This document shows positions 20,331 through 30,590 of a stretch of DNA of 64,000 nt, piece after piece. Position 1 is the first letter of the stretch. Each line of letters opens with the position of its first letter. A program made the translations under genes and the position numbers. Origin of the DNA: Coenobita brevimanus (taxonomy: Eukaryota > Arthropoda > Malacostraca > Decapoda > Coenobitidae). Below the pieces are notes generated by a model. That model searched no databases. It had not been told where the DNA came from and saw only the letters and a list, made by a program, of their open reading frames with translations. The stretch is taken from positions 20,433,970 to 20,497,969 of the forward strand of contig CM064657.1 in NCBI GenBank assembly GCA_032717465.1, read 5' to 3'.

Positions 20331-22744
20331 TGTAATGCTAGGTGAAAAAGGCCCGACTCTTCGGTCCTAGAACACCTAACGTGTAGCGGGGTCCTCTTTC
20401 GAGACTGGGGCTTAGTGCAAATAAGAGAGAGGTAGGACACAAAAACTCCAGGCAATAACCTTCACACGTATATTACTTCAGTCAGACACAGGACAAAACA
20501 GCAGATAGTACACCACAATATTTGGTGGATGATAAAACCTTAACTAGATAATCAGTATCTCACAGGAAACTAGCTTAACAGGCACTGATGCTAACACTCT
20601 AGGTTTAGTGTAGAGGTTTACTTAGAACACAGGGTCGCGGTGCATGTGGGGGAGCTGGGGGTGTCTCTCACACGGGGGGGGGGGGGAGGGGTGATGTGTT
20701 GAAGGTCCGATTATAGTTATAGTAGTATCGAGTGGGAATTGATGTTAAAGTGTATGACTTAGTATTTTCTGATAGCAAGGGGGTTTTGGTAATTTATTAT
20801 ATCACTAGTCCAGGTTTTCACATACGCGTTGAATGCCGAGAGGATATTTACTAAGGGAGGGTGTAAGGCACTGAGAGTCTCGTTGTGTTTATGGTAATAT
20901 GAGCGGGAGGGTATTATTAACACTTTCTCTTCACTATTTTCTAGTAGCAAGGGACATTTGAATATTTTACTAATGTGAATCTCTCGGGTTGGGCGTCTTA
21001 CTGATTTCATACAAGGGCGTCACTCCGTGAGTCTTATTCACCAGCACTTAAGCCTCTGCACTCGTTATTATTAATCCGCCCCATGGTATCACTTATTCGC
21101 CCTCTATCTTCTCGTGAACACTGGACCTGTTATTCGGGGTGCACTATGTCACCATATCTCTGTTACACTAACTGGGGGTAACATCACACTTAACATAAGT
21201 CACTTATACTTTGGGGGCGGCGGGGAGACACGCCGGCGACAATTCTGCTGGAACTGGGGCACCGCCAGGGGAGAGTGTGCCAAGAGGGCACGGGACAACT
21301 CGCAGGGGCGTCTTCTCGTCCGGGGCTGCAGGTGGCGAAGGGGCCCGTATTCTCTGGGCTGGGTACAGGGGTGTGGCCCTCAGGACTGGGACCAAACAGG
21401 TCCAGAAATCTCTGGCTCAGGTCTCAGCTAGAGGTGGAGGTCTTCCACCTTCGGGGCATAGGGAGGTCTCGCCCAGGCATCCTGGGGAGGGCCTGGAGCA
21501 GTCCCCAGAGTCAAGAGGCGCCGTCAGGGAGGGACTGTGGCACCGACCTGAATCAGGGTCCGTTAGGTGGGTCTTCTCCAGGGCCAAGAATAAGGTACAG
21601 AGGCCAGGGGAGGTGTTAGGGCCTCTCTGGAATCCTCCTGAGTCCCCTGCATCGGGAGTCCGGGTCCTCGTCTCACGCTGGGGCGGCGGTACTGCTCTCG
21701 CCTGTCTCCGGCCGTGGGGCCCGGCTACTGGCTGTGGCTCCCCAAGGGCGTGGCTATAAGGCGCCAAGGCCTGGCTACTGGCTGTGTCCTGAGTGGGGGA
21801 ATCAGCGCGCCTCTGGGCACCTTTGGAGTGACTACCGGCCATCTGACGAAGGTGGGAGCGGCTCCAGGCCGTCTCCTGCAGGGGGGAGGGGGAGCGGCTG
21901 CAGGCCGACTTGGAGGTAGCACCTTCAGAGCAACTACCGGCCATCTGACGAAGGCGGGAGCGACTACAGGCCATCTCCTTCTGCCGGAGGGAGGAGCAGG
22001 TACAGGCCGATTCGGGTGCAACACCTTTGGAGCGGCTACCAGCCGTCTGATGAAGATAGGAGCGACTACAGGCCGTCTCCTTCTGCTGGAGGGAGGAGCG
22101 GCTACAGGCCGACTCGGGGGCAAAACCTTCGGAGCGGCTACCGGCTGTCTGACGAAGGTGGGAGCGACTACAGGCTGTCTCCTTCTGCCAGGGGGAGGAG
22201 CGGCTACAGGCTGACCCCTGCAGGAGGGGGTGTAGGGCGGCTGCAGGCCGTCCCTGGAAGAACACCTTCTGACGAAGGCGGGAGCGGCTACCGGCTGTCT
22301 CCTGGTTACCCTCAGGTTGGTGATTCACTGATTCCCTTACGAGGGGCAGGCGGCTACCGGCTGTCCCAAAGGGGAAGACACCTTTGGAGAGGCTACAGGC
22401 ACACTCCTGTTGAAGGCAGGAGTGGCTGCAGGCCAACTCCTGAGGGGTGCTGTTTGGAGCTAAATAGACAGCTCCACCCCGATCTGATCCGACGGTACCT
22501 CTCCCCGAAGGTAGTGTCCTATGTCTGCCAGGGCGACGATCTTATCCGACAGTACCTCTCCCCGAAGGTAGTGTCCTATGTCTGCTAGGGCGACAGTGAG
22601 GTGGCTGCGTGTCATAGGGGCACACGGCCCGGGCTGACTTGTGCCATTGTCCCACTGCATCTTGCGGTTTGGCTGCGGCTCTTCTGTGTGGTCCTGGTGG
22701 GGGTGTTGTGGAGTTTCCGGGGGCGCTATGCTGCAGCTCACGCA
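20331..22744 (-). repeat. 3' LTR (left copy), 2,414 bp
   Basis: Direct repeat of 25335-27906, apart from fewer internal 102-bp units and an extra 56-bp duplication (gtacctctccccgaaggt block at 22495 and again at 22551). Contains a G homopolymer near 20669-20684. Long reading frames inside it come from the GC-rich tandem repeat. Confidence 0.85.
21826..22233. repeat. 102-bp tandem repeat inside the left LTR, 4 units
   Basis: Units start at 21826, 21928, 22030 and 22132. Each 102-bp unit is made of three related sub-blocks of about 30, 36 and 36 bp, each built on gagcg-gctac-ggcc. The period is a multiple of three, so frames stay open on both strands without implying a protein. Confidence 0.9.
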
Positions 22745-22762
22745 TTTTACCACCTTCTTCTT
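22745..22762 (-). promoter_or_regulatory. Polypurine tract of the LTR element
   Basis: The reverse strand reads aagaagaaggtggtaaaa directly before the TG of the 3' LTR. This is the position and composition of the plus-strand primer. Confidence 0.6.
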
Positions 22763-23160
22763 GGAAAAAGTCACGTCCCCGTGACTGGAGGTGATACACG
22801 TGAGTGTCATAGGTGGCGTAAACTGGTTGGAAGTCCTTGAGAAGGGCCTGCCAAGCAGTGGTGGCGTGGTTCTCCTCTTGCTCCTCATCACAGGTGAGGA
22901 AGAGTGTCGAGGTGGTGGGGGAGGAGCGGAGGAGGTGGAGTAGGTGGTGTGGCTCTCGGAGCCAGCGGTTTCTGCCGAGGGTAGGTGCCCATACTGCCCA
23001 TCGCACTTTCATCTTGGTGGTTGTCACTGCTGGTGTGGTGTGGTGTTGAATGCTGGAAACTCTGACGAAGGTGGGTGGTTGGAAGAGGCGGCCGGAGCGT
23101 GTGATGGTTGTTTTGAGGGTGAGTGTGGGTGGTGATGTGGGTGTGCGAGGTTGTTGTGTG
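22745..23160 (-). pseudogene. Possible remnant of a polyprotein C-terminal tail
   Basis: In a different reverse frame from gag (frame 22542-23396) the segment encodes TITRSGRLFQPP (about 23076-23110) and then non-repetitive sequence (SSPTTSTLFLTCDEEQEENH, DTHVYHLQSRGRDFF) up to the LTR. TRSGR-x-PP is a common ending of Ty3/gypsy integrases, so the internal region may be gag joined to the last part of pol after a large deletion. The frame is overlapped by the Pro-rich part of gag, and I cannot tell which is real. Confidence 0.35.
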
Positions 23161-25269
23161 TGTGTGTGGTGCGTGGGGTGCGCAAGGGCAGCCGTGGGGT
23201 GGCAGGGGTGTGGGCGGCGCGGCATGGGGAGCGGGGTGTGGGGTGAGTGGGTAGTGGTGTCGTGGGGTTGTGAGCGGTGCAGGTGGGGGTGGGGGTGTGT
23301 GCGGACAGTCAGCTGGGAGTTGTGGTGGCAGTGGTCGGTGACGGCTGGGGCGAGGGTGTGGTGGATGGACGTGCTGCAGGGGTATGGGTGGGGCACGCGG
23401 TGCTGGGTGTGGGAGAAGAGGTGGTGGGTGGTGAGGAGGTGGAGGAGCAGCCAGGTGTTGATGGTGCAGGTGAGCTGTCAGGTGAGGTGTGATGCGGCGT
23501 GGCGGCGGAAGTGATGTTCCAGGGCATGGTAGTTTCGGGCGGCACTCCAACGGTGGGCGTGGGCGAGGTGGTGAGGCTTGAGGTGGTTTGTGTGGGGGGG
23601 TGTGAGGATGATCTGGCATTGGAGGTTGGTAGCGGTGATGAGGTGGCAGGTGGGGTGGCTTGAAGTGTAGGTGGCGAGGAGGGAGTGCGGTCTTGTGGCG
23701 CCATCCCGGTGTTTGGTGGTTGGGTGATTTAGGCGGTAGCAGGGTTCTATGCTCGCGATGCGGGGTGGGTGGTGGGTGTGAAGCCAGGGGATGGTGTGGG
23801 TGTGGGGGTGGTGGCAGACGGTGTGCGGTGCTGGAACCGTGGTGGCTTGGCAGGGGCTGAGGAGTGGGGTGTGGCAGGTGGTGTGTGTCGTCAGAGGCGA
23901 GGAAAGGTGGGGTGAGGTGTGGGGGGAGAAGGAGCCGGTGGTGTGGGGAGATGCGGCCTCGCGGTGTTGTCTGAATGTTCAGGGATGGGGCGGTGCAGGT
24001 GGCAGCAGGGGGCTGAGCTCGTGAGAGAGTGATGGGTGGTGAGGTGCAGGGTGCGATGGGCGGCGAGGCATCTTGTGAGGTTATTGGGGATGGGCTGGGG
24101 GTCCGTGGGTATGGTGAGGTTGAGGGTGGGGTAGGGGAGGTGAACGAGGAAAAAAAAGTGGGTGAGGATGAGGAGGAGGAGGGTGTGATAGGGAAGGTGA
24201 ATGAGTTGACCATGTTGGCTGGGAAGGCGAGTGGTAGTGAAGTGATGGTGGTGGGTGGTAAGGAGTGGTAGGGGGAAGGCAGTAGACTGGAGGAGGTGGT
24301 TTTAGGAAGTAGGTTAGGGGAAGATAAGGTAAAGGTTCTAGGAGGCCTGTGAAGGGGGAGGCAGGCTTTGTGTTGAGGGGGTATAGTGGTGTGTGAGGTG
24401 GGAAGGTTAGGAATAGGGGTAGGAATAGGGGAAGGAAGAACAGAAGAGATAGTGAGAGGAGAGGAAAAGGAAATATGAAGTTTCCCCCTGTCGTAGACTG
24501 GGGGAGATGTGATGTGGCCCCCATCATTACGATGGGATGCAGAGGAGGTGGGGGGGCGCCTTTTGTGTTTTTTCCTAGGTATTTTCTTTCCCTGAGGCTT
24601 GGGGCAATCGGCGTATAGTGGGGAGGTTTGTAGGCGCCCTTGTGTCATTTGGCTGCACCGGGCAGCTTTTAGCTGCTCATGGATGTCGTGGATTGAGCAT
24701 TCGTGGCAGCATGGAGAAAATTCCCACGGGTTAACAGTGATGAGATTAATGGGGAATTGATTTATTTCGCCGATGCGTTGAGGGGTGGCGTGGACGGCTA
24801 GAAGGCGTATCATTAAACTGATATCTTTATCCAGGTCTCCCGTCAGTTCATGTATTATGAAGTGTTCTTTAATGAAACAGGGGAATATCCTGAGGAGTGT
24901 GTGAAATGTGAGTTGTTTCCGGGTTTCTTCATCTGCCTCCAGGTAGGCAGTGGTGACCAGGCGTTTTACCTGAATTAGGGTATCATCTAGATTCCCGTCA
25001 AATTTTAGACTATCAAGTTGGGATAGTGCCACCACTTTCTCTAATGATGGGGTGATGGCTTGGACAACGAACTTAGTGAAGTTCTGCCAGGTGAGCTCCG
25101 GGACGACTTTCGGTGCTATGTTCGCTGCCGCTTTGCCCAATAGTGCGACTTTTTGCTGGTCATTATCAAAGCCAATATCCAGTAAGGGTTTAATGATCGC
25201 CAGATACGTGTGTATATCGTACTGGTCGAGGTCAAACTTGGGTAATTGCACGTGTGGTTTTGTTGCCAT
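22888..25269 (-). CDS. Gag-like polyprotein of the LTR element
   Basis: An intact 793-residue frame beginning 66 bases downstream of the 5' LTR end. Residues 1 to about 170 look like a retroelement capsid (PKFDLDQYDIHTYL, LTWQNFTKFVVQAI, a DGNLDDTLIQVKRLV helix, IFPCFIKEHFI), the structural protein that packages the RNA. A Cys/His cluster follows (CCHECSIHDIH... about 190-215), with a basic KKIPRKKHKRR stretch. The remaining 550 or so residues are almost pure Pro/Thr/Ser/His, probably low-complexity expansion that may not be functional. The first Met lies close to the leader and suits translation from a full-length RNA. No protease follows. It is the only long intact gene in the window. Confidence 0.65.
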   Translation of the reverse strand: MATKPHVQLPKFDLDQYDIHTYLAIIKPLLDIGFDNDQQKVALLGKAAANIAPKVVPELTWQNFTKFVVQAITPSLEKVVALSQLDSLKFDGNLDDTLIQVKRLVTTAYLEADEETRKQLTFHTLLRIFPCFIKEHFIIHELTGDLDKDISLMIRLLAVHATPQRIGEINQFPINLITVNPWEFSPCCHECSIHDIHEQLKAARCSQMTQGRLQTSPLYADCPKPQGKKIPRKKHKRRPPTSSASHRNDGGHITSPPVYDRGKLHISFSSPLTISSVLPSPIPTPIPNLPTSHTTIPPQHKACLPLHRPPRTFTLSSPNLLPKTTSSSLLPSPYHSLPPTTITSLPLAFPANMVNSFTFPITPSSSSSSPTFFSSFTSPTPPSTSPYPRTPSPSPITSQDASPPIAPCTSPPITLSRAQPPAATCTAPSLNIQTTPRGRISPHHRLLLPPHLTPPFLASDDTHHLPHPTPQPLPSHHGSSTAHRLPPPPHPHHPLASHPPPTPHREHRTLLPPKSPNHQTPGWRHKTALPPRHLHFKPPHLPPHHRYQPPMPDHPHTPPHKPPQASPPRPRPPLECRPKLPCPGTSLPPPRRITPHLTAHLHHQHLAAPPPPHHPPPLLPHPAPRAPPIPLQHVHPPHPRPSRHRPLPPQLPADCPHTPPPPPAPLTTPRHHYPLTPHPAPHAAPPTPLPPHGCPCAPHAPHTHTTTSHTHITTHTHPQNNHHTLRPPLPTTHLRQSFQHSTPHHTSSDNHQDESAMGSMGTYPRQKPLAPRATPPTPPPPLLPHHLDTLPHL

Positions 25270-25317
25270 TTTGCCAAATATTTCCTCACTACCTCTCTTT
25301 TATGCCCGGGTCAAGAA

Positions 25318-25333
25318 CCACCGCTGGCCACCA
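25318..25333 (-). promoter_or_regulatory. Putative tRNA primer-binding site
   Basis: One base beyond the 5' LTR the reverse strand reads tggtggccagcggtgg. The complement ends in CCA, as a tRNA 3' end does. I cannot name the tRNA from memory. Confidence 0.55.
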
Positions 25334-25334
25334 G

Positions 25335-27906
25335 TGTAATGCTAGGTGAAAAAGGCCTGACTCCTCGGTCCTAGAACACCTAACGTGTAGCGGGGTCCTC
25401 TTTCGAAACCGGGGCTTAGTGCAAATAAGAGAGAGGTAGGACACAAAAACTCCAGGCAATAACCTTTACATGTATATTACTTCAGTCAGACACAGGACAA
25501 AACAGCAGATAGTACAAGACAGTATTACTGGTGAATGATAAAACCTTAACTAGATTATCAGTATCTCACAGGATATTAGCTTAACAGGCACTGATGGTAA
25601 CACTCTAGGTTTAGTGTACAGGTTTACTTAGAACACAGGGTCGCGGTGCATGTGGGGGAGCTGGGGGTGAGTCTCACACGGGAGCGAGGGGTGACGCGCT
25701 GAGAGTCCAATTATAGTTACAGTAGTATCGAGTGGAAATTGATGTTAAAGAGTTTGACTTGGTATTTTCTGGAAGCAAGGGGGTTTTGGTACTTTATTAT
25801 ATCACTAATCCAGGTTTTCACATACGCGTCGAATGCCGAGAGGAGATTTACTAAGGGAGGGTGTAAGGCACTGAGAGTCTCGTTGTATTTATGGTAATAT
25901 GAGTGGGAGGGTATTATTAACACTTTCTTTTCACTATTTTCTAGTAGCAAGGGATATCTGGATAATTTACTAATGTGAATCTCTCGGGTTGGGCGTCTTA
26001 CTGATTTCATACAAGGGCGTCACTCCGTGAGTCTTATTCACCAGCACTTAAGACTCTGCACTCGTTATTATTAATCCGCCCCGTGGTATGACTTATTCGC
26101 CCTCTATCTTCTCGTGAACACTGGACCTGTTATTCGGGGTGCACTATGTCACTATATCTCTGTTACACTAACTGAGGGCAACATCACACTTAACATAAGT
26201 CACTTATACAGTGGGGGTGGCAGGGAGACATGCCGGTGACAATTCTGCCAGAACTGGGGCACCGCCAGAGAAGGGCATGCCAAGAGGGCACGGGACGACT
26301 TTCAGGGGCGTGTTCTCTTGTCAGGGGCTGCAGGTGGCGAAGGGGCCCATATTCTCTGGGCTGGGTACAGGGGTGTGGCCCTCAGGACTGGGGCCAAACA
26401 GGTCCAGAAATCTCTGGCTCAGGTCTCGGCCGGAGGTGGAGGTCTTCCACTGTCGGGGCATAGGGAGGTCTCGCCCAGGCATCCTGGGGAGGGCCTAGAG
26501 TACCCTAGGGCTGCGGCCCCCAGAGTCAAGGGTTGCCGTCAGGGAGAGACTGCAGCACCGACCTGAATCAGGGTCCGTCAGGTGGGTCTTCTCCAGGGCC
26601 AAGCATAGGGAACAGAAGCCAGGGGAGGCGTTAGGGCCTCTCTGGAATCCTCCTGCATCCCCTGCATCGGGAATCCGGGTCCTCGTCTCACGCTGAGGCA
26701 GCAGTACTGCTCTCGCCTGTCTCCAGCCATTGGGCCCAGCTACTGGCCGTGGCTCCCCAAGGGCGCAGCTATGAGACGCCAAGGCCTGGCTACTGGCCTT
26801 GGCCTGAGTGGGGGAATCAGCGCACCTCTGGGGACCTTCAGAGTGGCTACCGGCCATCTGACAAAGGTGGGAGCGGCTCCAGGCCGTCTCCTTCTGCCAG
26901 GGGGAGGAGCGGCTACAGGCTGACTCTGGGGCAGCACCTTCAGAGGGGCTATCGGCCGTCTGACAAAGGCAGGAGCGACTACAGACCGTCTCCTTCTGCC
27001 AGGGGGAGGAGCGGCTACAGGCCGACTCGGGGGCAGCACCTTCGGAGTGGCTACCAGCCGTCTGACGAAGGCGGGAGCGACTACAGGCCGTCTCCATCTG
27101 CCGGAGGGAGGAGCGGCTACAGGCTGACTCGGTGGCAACACCTTCGGAGCGGCTACCGGCTGTCTGACGAAGGTGGGAGCGACTACAGGCCGTCTCCTTC
27201 TGCCGGAGGGAGGAGCGGCTACAGGCTGACTCAGGGGCAACACCTTCGGAGTGGCTACCGGCCGTCTGACGAAGGTGGGAGCGACTACAGGCCGTCTTTT
27301 TCTGCCGGAGGGAGGAGTGGCTACAGGCCGACTCGGGGGCAACACCTTCGGAGTGGCTACCGGCCGTCTGACAAAGATGGGAGTGACTACAGGCCGTCTC
27401 CTTCTGCCAGGAGTAGGAGCGGCTACACGCCGACTCCTGCAGGAGGGGGTGTAGGGCGGCTGCAGGCCGTCCCTGGAAGAACATCTTCTGACGAAGGTGG
27501 GAGTGGCTACCGGCCTTCTCCTGGTTACCCTCAGGTTGGTGATTCACTGATTCCCTTACGAGGGGTGGGCGGCTACCGGCCGTCCCAAAGAGGAAGACAC
27601 CTTCGGAGAGGCTACAGGCACACTTCTGCTGAAAGCGGGAGTGGCTACAGGCCAACTCCTAAGGGGCGCTGTTTGGAGCTGGATAGACAGCTCCACCCCG
27701 ATCTGATCTGACGGTACCTCTCCCCGAAGGTAGTGTCCTATGTCTGCTAGGGCAACGATGAGGCGGCTGTGTGTCATAGTGGCGCACGGCCTGGGCTGAC
27801 ATGTGCCGTTGTCGCACTGCATCTTGTGGTTCGGCTGCAGCTCCTCCGTGGGGTCCTGGTGGGGGTGTCAGGGAATTTCCGGGGGCATTATGCTACAGCT
27901 CACGCA
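25335..27906 (-). repeat. 5' LTR (right copy), 2,572 bp
   Basis: Matches 20331-22744 end to end. It is longer because it holds six instead of four 102-bp units. Its promoter should lie within it and drive leftward transcription. No confident TATA box was identified. Confidence 0.85.
26841..27452. repeat. 102-bp tandem repeat inside the right LTR, 6 units
   Basis: Units start at 26841, 26943, 27045, 27147, 27249 and 27351. The internal structure is as in the left LTR. Confidence 0.9.
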
Positions 27907-30170
27907 TTTTAAATCTAGTTCTCCAGATGCAGTTAAAAAATAACAGGAAATATTAATGGCCCACATTTTAAGAACTCTATTCCTCATTACCAACAATACA
28001 CTGATTCTGCTATACGAGATGAGAATATCTTGGATCACTGTTACTGCAGTGTGAAACTAGGGTATGTGTCTAAAAAACTCAAACCATTAGGACAATCGGA
28101 CCTTGATATGTCTATGTTAACATCCATTTATAAGCAAAAACAGAAAACTTCCAAACCTGTAGTGAAATCTGTCCAGACATGGAGTACAGATGCATCTAAA
28201 ACTCTTACGGGATGTTTGGATCATACTGACTGGAGTGTGTTGTGTGATGTAAATGCTAGTATTGATCGCAATGTTGATGTCCTAAATTTATACATTTCGC
28301 CCTGTGCTGATATTATGGTTCCAACTAAAACAGTGAAATGTGGTTCCATCTAAAACAGTGAAATGCTACCCAAATAACAAACTCTGGGTCACAGATGAAC
28401 TTATACAATTGTTGAATGAGAAGAAACATTATGTTGTAGGCAACCATAGGGCAAATGTAAAAACCTTACAGAAAAGTAATTGATATGTGATGCAAAAAAA
28501 AAAAAAAAAAAAAAAAAAGAGTACATAAAGAAAATTGAAAACTTATTTAGGTATGACACAATGGCAGCTTGGAGTAGTCTTGGGAAAATTGCTTGTTTTA
28601 CAAAGAAAGCAGGCATGCCAGGTGTACAGAATCTTGAAAATTATTTTAATGAACTAAATAATTTCTTCTGTAGGCTTAACATTCATGACTTTTCCATACA
28701 CCAACACACTATCTCTGAATTCTTGAAGACTAAAAAGGAAGAGCAAACAGTTTTAACTGAAAATGATATCATGGGCAGCCTGAAGTGGGTGAAATGTGGT
28801 AAAGCAGCTGGACCTGATAAAATAAATGCAAAGGTTGTCTCTCTCTGTAAGGAGCAACTAGCTCCAATTCTGTGTGAAATATTCCAACGCTCTCTAAACA
28901 AGGCTTACATACCGAGACTGTGAAAAATTCAGAGATTGTACCTGTTCTAAAAACCAGGACACGAAAATGCCATAATGATTATCGACCGGTGGCTCCGACA
29001 TGTACATTTATGAAATGTGAAGTTCATAAAAAAAAAAAAAAAATTGTATGGGCAGGTTAAATAAAATAGCTATGGATACTTTAAAGTTTTATTACAGAGA
29101 AATGGTGCATTGAAGATGCTACACTATCAGTCATAGATTTTGTTCTAAACTTTATGGGAAATGTCAGTTCCAGATCAGTTAATTACTTTGCAAAAATATT
29201 GTTGTTTTTTCAAGTGCGTTCAACACCATACAGTCCCATCTTTTGATGAAGAAACTAATTTCAATGAATGTCCACTCTAATCTTGTCTTGTGGATTCATG
29301 ATTTCACAGACCCCAGTACAAGTATGTGAAATTTATGAGTAAAATGTCAAAACTCAGTTATAAACATAGGTGTCCTCCAAAGTTGTGTGCTATCACCACT
29401 TCTGATTACTCTTTATACGGTAAAAGTGATTGCAGATGTGTACATGACCCCTGTAGGTTTTTAAAGTATGCTGATGATACTGCATTACTTTCACTTTGTA
29501 AGAACAGTGACCTTATTCACAGACAAGAAATAGAGTATTTTACTAAATGGTGCAAGGACAACTTCCTGGAGCTGAGTGTCACCAAAACCAAAGAACTGGT
29601 AGTTGATTTCAGCAAGACACCAATTACACAGTAACCCTTGCATATTAACTCTGAATATGCAGACAGTGTGCACGAATACAAGTACCGGTATCTGCGTACC
29701 ATCACAGACAGAAACTTTAGTTTTTCTTCACATGTTGAAGCATTGTATAAGTGACAAATTCCATATATATTTTTTTTTTTTATCAGGAAACTTAATAAAT
29801 TGAGAGTAGATTATAAAACAGCTACAGGAACTGTTCAGTGGACGCATTGTGCAGTCTCAGTTGGTCATCGCCATTCGTTGGTATGGGAAAAGCAGCATGG
29901 ACTAAAAGAAGAAAATAAAATCATAAAGGCATGTAGTAAAACGAAGTTTACAAATATGAAATCGTTATTAGACCTGTATAAGCAAGCCGTTATTCAGAGA
30001 GAAAGTTATTAGGAACAACTCTCATCACCCACTGTATCCTAGTTATGAAATGCTACCATCTGGTAAAAGGCTAAATTCAATTCCAATTATCCTAGAACTG
30101 CAAGGTACATTAGTTCCTTTGTTTTATCCGGTATTTGAATTATTAACAGCATGTAAAAATACCTAAGTGT
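27907..30170 (+). pseudogene. L2/Rex1-like LINE, end of endonuclease through reverse transcriptase
   Basis: Continuation of the LINE begun at 19931. Motifs are LGQSDLDMS (about 28086), a TWSTDASKTL linker, VKCGKAAGPDKINAKV (about 28790, RT start), YADDTALLSLC (29467 on, YADD intact), FTKWCKDNFLELSVTKTKELVVDFS (29540-29610), and a C-terminal IIKACSKT/EMLPSGKR-like block (29910-30080). Frames change repeatedly (28355, 28925, 29635, 29750). Homopolymer A-runs interrupt coding at 28495-28518 and 29030-29042, so it is dead. The interval includes about 500 bp (28925-29325) where only scraps of the fingers/palm region are readable. Confidence 0.78.
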
Positions 30171-30173
30171 GAA

Positions 30174-30432
30174 ACGGAGTCCCTTAGCTGTGATTGTACC
30201 AGGACAGTGGAATGGTGACTAGTCATACGCTATAATGAGGCAGGGGAATCTCTCAGCTGTTTGCAACTTTAGGATACATCTAGTGCAATGGAGTCCAGTT
30301 TTAGGATGCAGATATACAATGGAGTCCCTCAACTGTTATTATAGTCTTAGGATGCAATTAATGCAATGGAGTCCCTCAGCTGTGATCGCAATCGTAAGAT
30401 ATAACCAGTGCAGTAGAATCCCTTAGCTGGAT
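30174..30432. repeat. Degenerate minisatellite, about 47-bp period
   Basis: The motif aatggagtccctcagctg recurs at about 30174, 30244, 30288, 30319, 30366 and 30414 with variations. The most regular spacing is 47-48 bp. It lies in the 3' UTR of the L2/Rex1-like LINE. Confidence 0.65.
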
Positions 30433-30590
30433 GTTAGTGTTATGGTAAATAATTCAGTGCACTCGTACTCTTTGTATGATTTATATTCTGTTACTTCTTT
30501 GTAAGCTTTTGTACCTATGGAAACCCACAAGGGAAATTCTGTTTAGAGGAGTCATATTTATTATTATTATTATTATTATTATTACTGCAG
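30433..30590 (+). repeat. 3' end of the L2/Rex1-like LINE with (ATT)n tail
   Basis: gtacctatggaaaccc and a gtcatatttatt stretch lead into (ATT)n at about 30557-30583. A short trinucleotide tail is typical of this type of LINE. Confidence 0.55.

Larger units (their letters stand above)
20331..27906 (-). mobile_element. Gag-only LTR retrotransposon with 2.4-2.6 kb LTRs
   Basis: Two long direct repeats (20331-22744 and 25335-27906) flank a 2.59-kb internal region. On the reverse strand each repeat starts TGCGTGAG and ends TTACA, obeying the TG...CA rule. A tRNA-like primer-binding site follows the right repeat (25318-25333) and a purine-rich tract precedes the left one (22745-22762), so the right copy is the 5' LTR. 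The only long gene is gag. I found no protease, RT or integrase, so it must rely on a partner element. In the first roughly 178 aligned bases the LTRs differ at 6 positions. No target-site duplication is evident. Confidence 0.82.

Noticed and set aside
21211..22588. Long open frames on both strands in the left LTR (up to 339 residues)
   Set aside because: The GC-rich tandem repeat has a period of 102, a multiple of three, so stops are absent in several frames at once. No domain is recognisable and the frames cross LTR boundaries.
23050..24271. Gly/Val/Trp-rich + strand frames
   Set aside because: Antisense shadows of the Pro/Thr/His-rich part of gag.
26841..27452. CRISPR-like array
   Set aside because: Units are contiguous 102-bp tandem repeats without unique spacers, in a eukaryotic LTR.
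26495..27711. Frames of 386 and 320 residues in the right LTR
   Set aside because: Same cause. The SGYRPSDEGG-type and ACSRSSLRQK-type repeats are alternative translations of one DNA repeat.
20331..27906. Simple tandem duplication instead of an LTR element
   Set aside because: TG...CA ends, a PBS ending in CCA and a polypurine tract at the correct places favour an LTR element, although the missing target duplication leaves some doubt.
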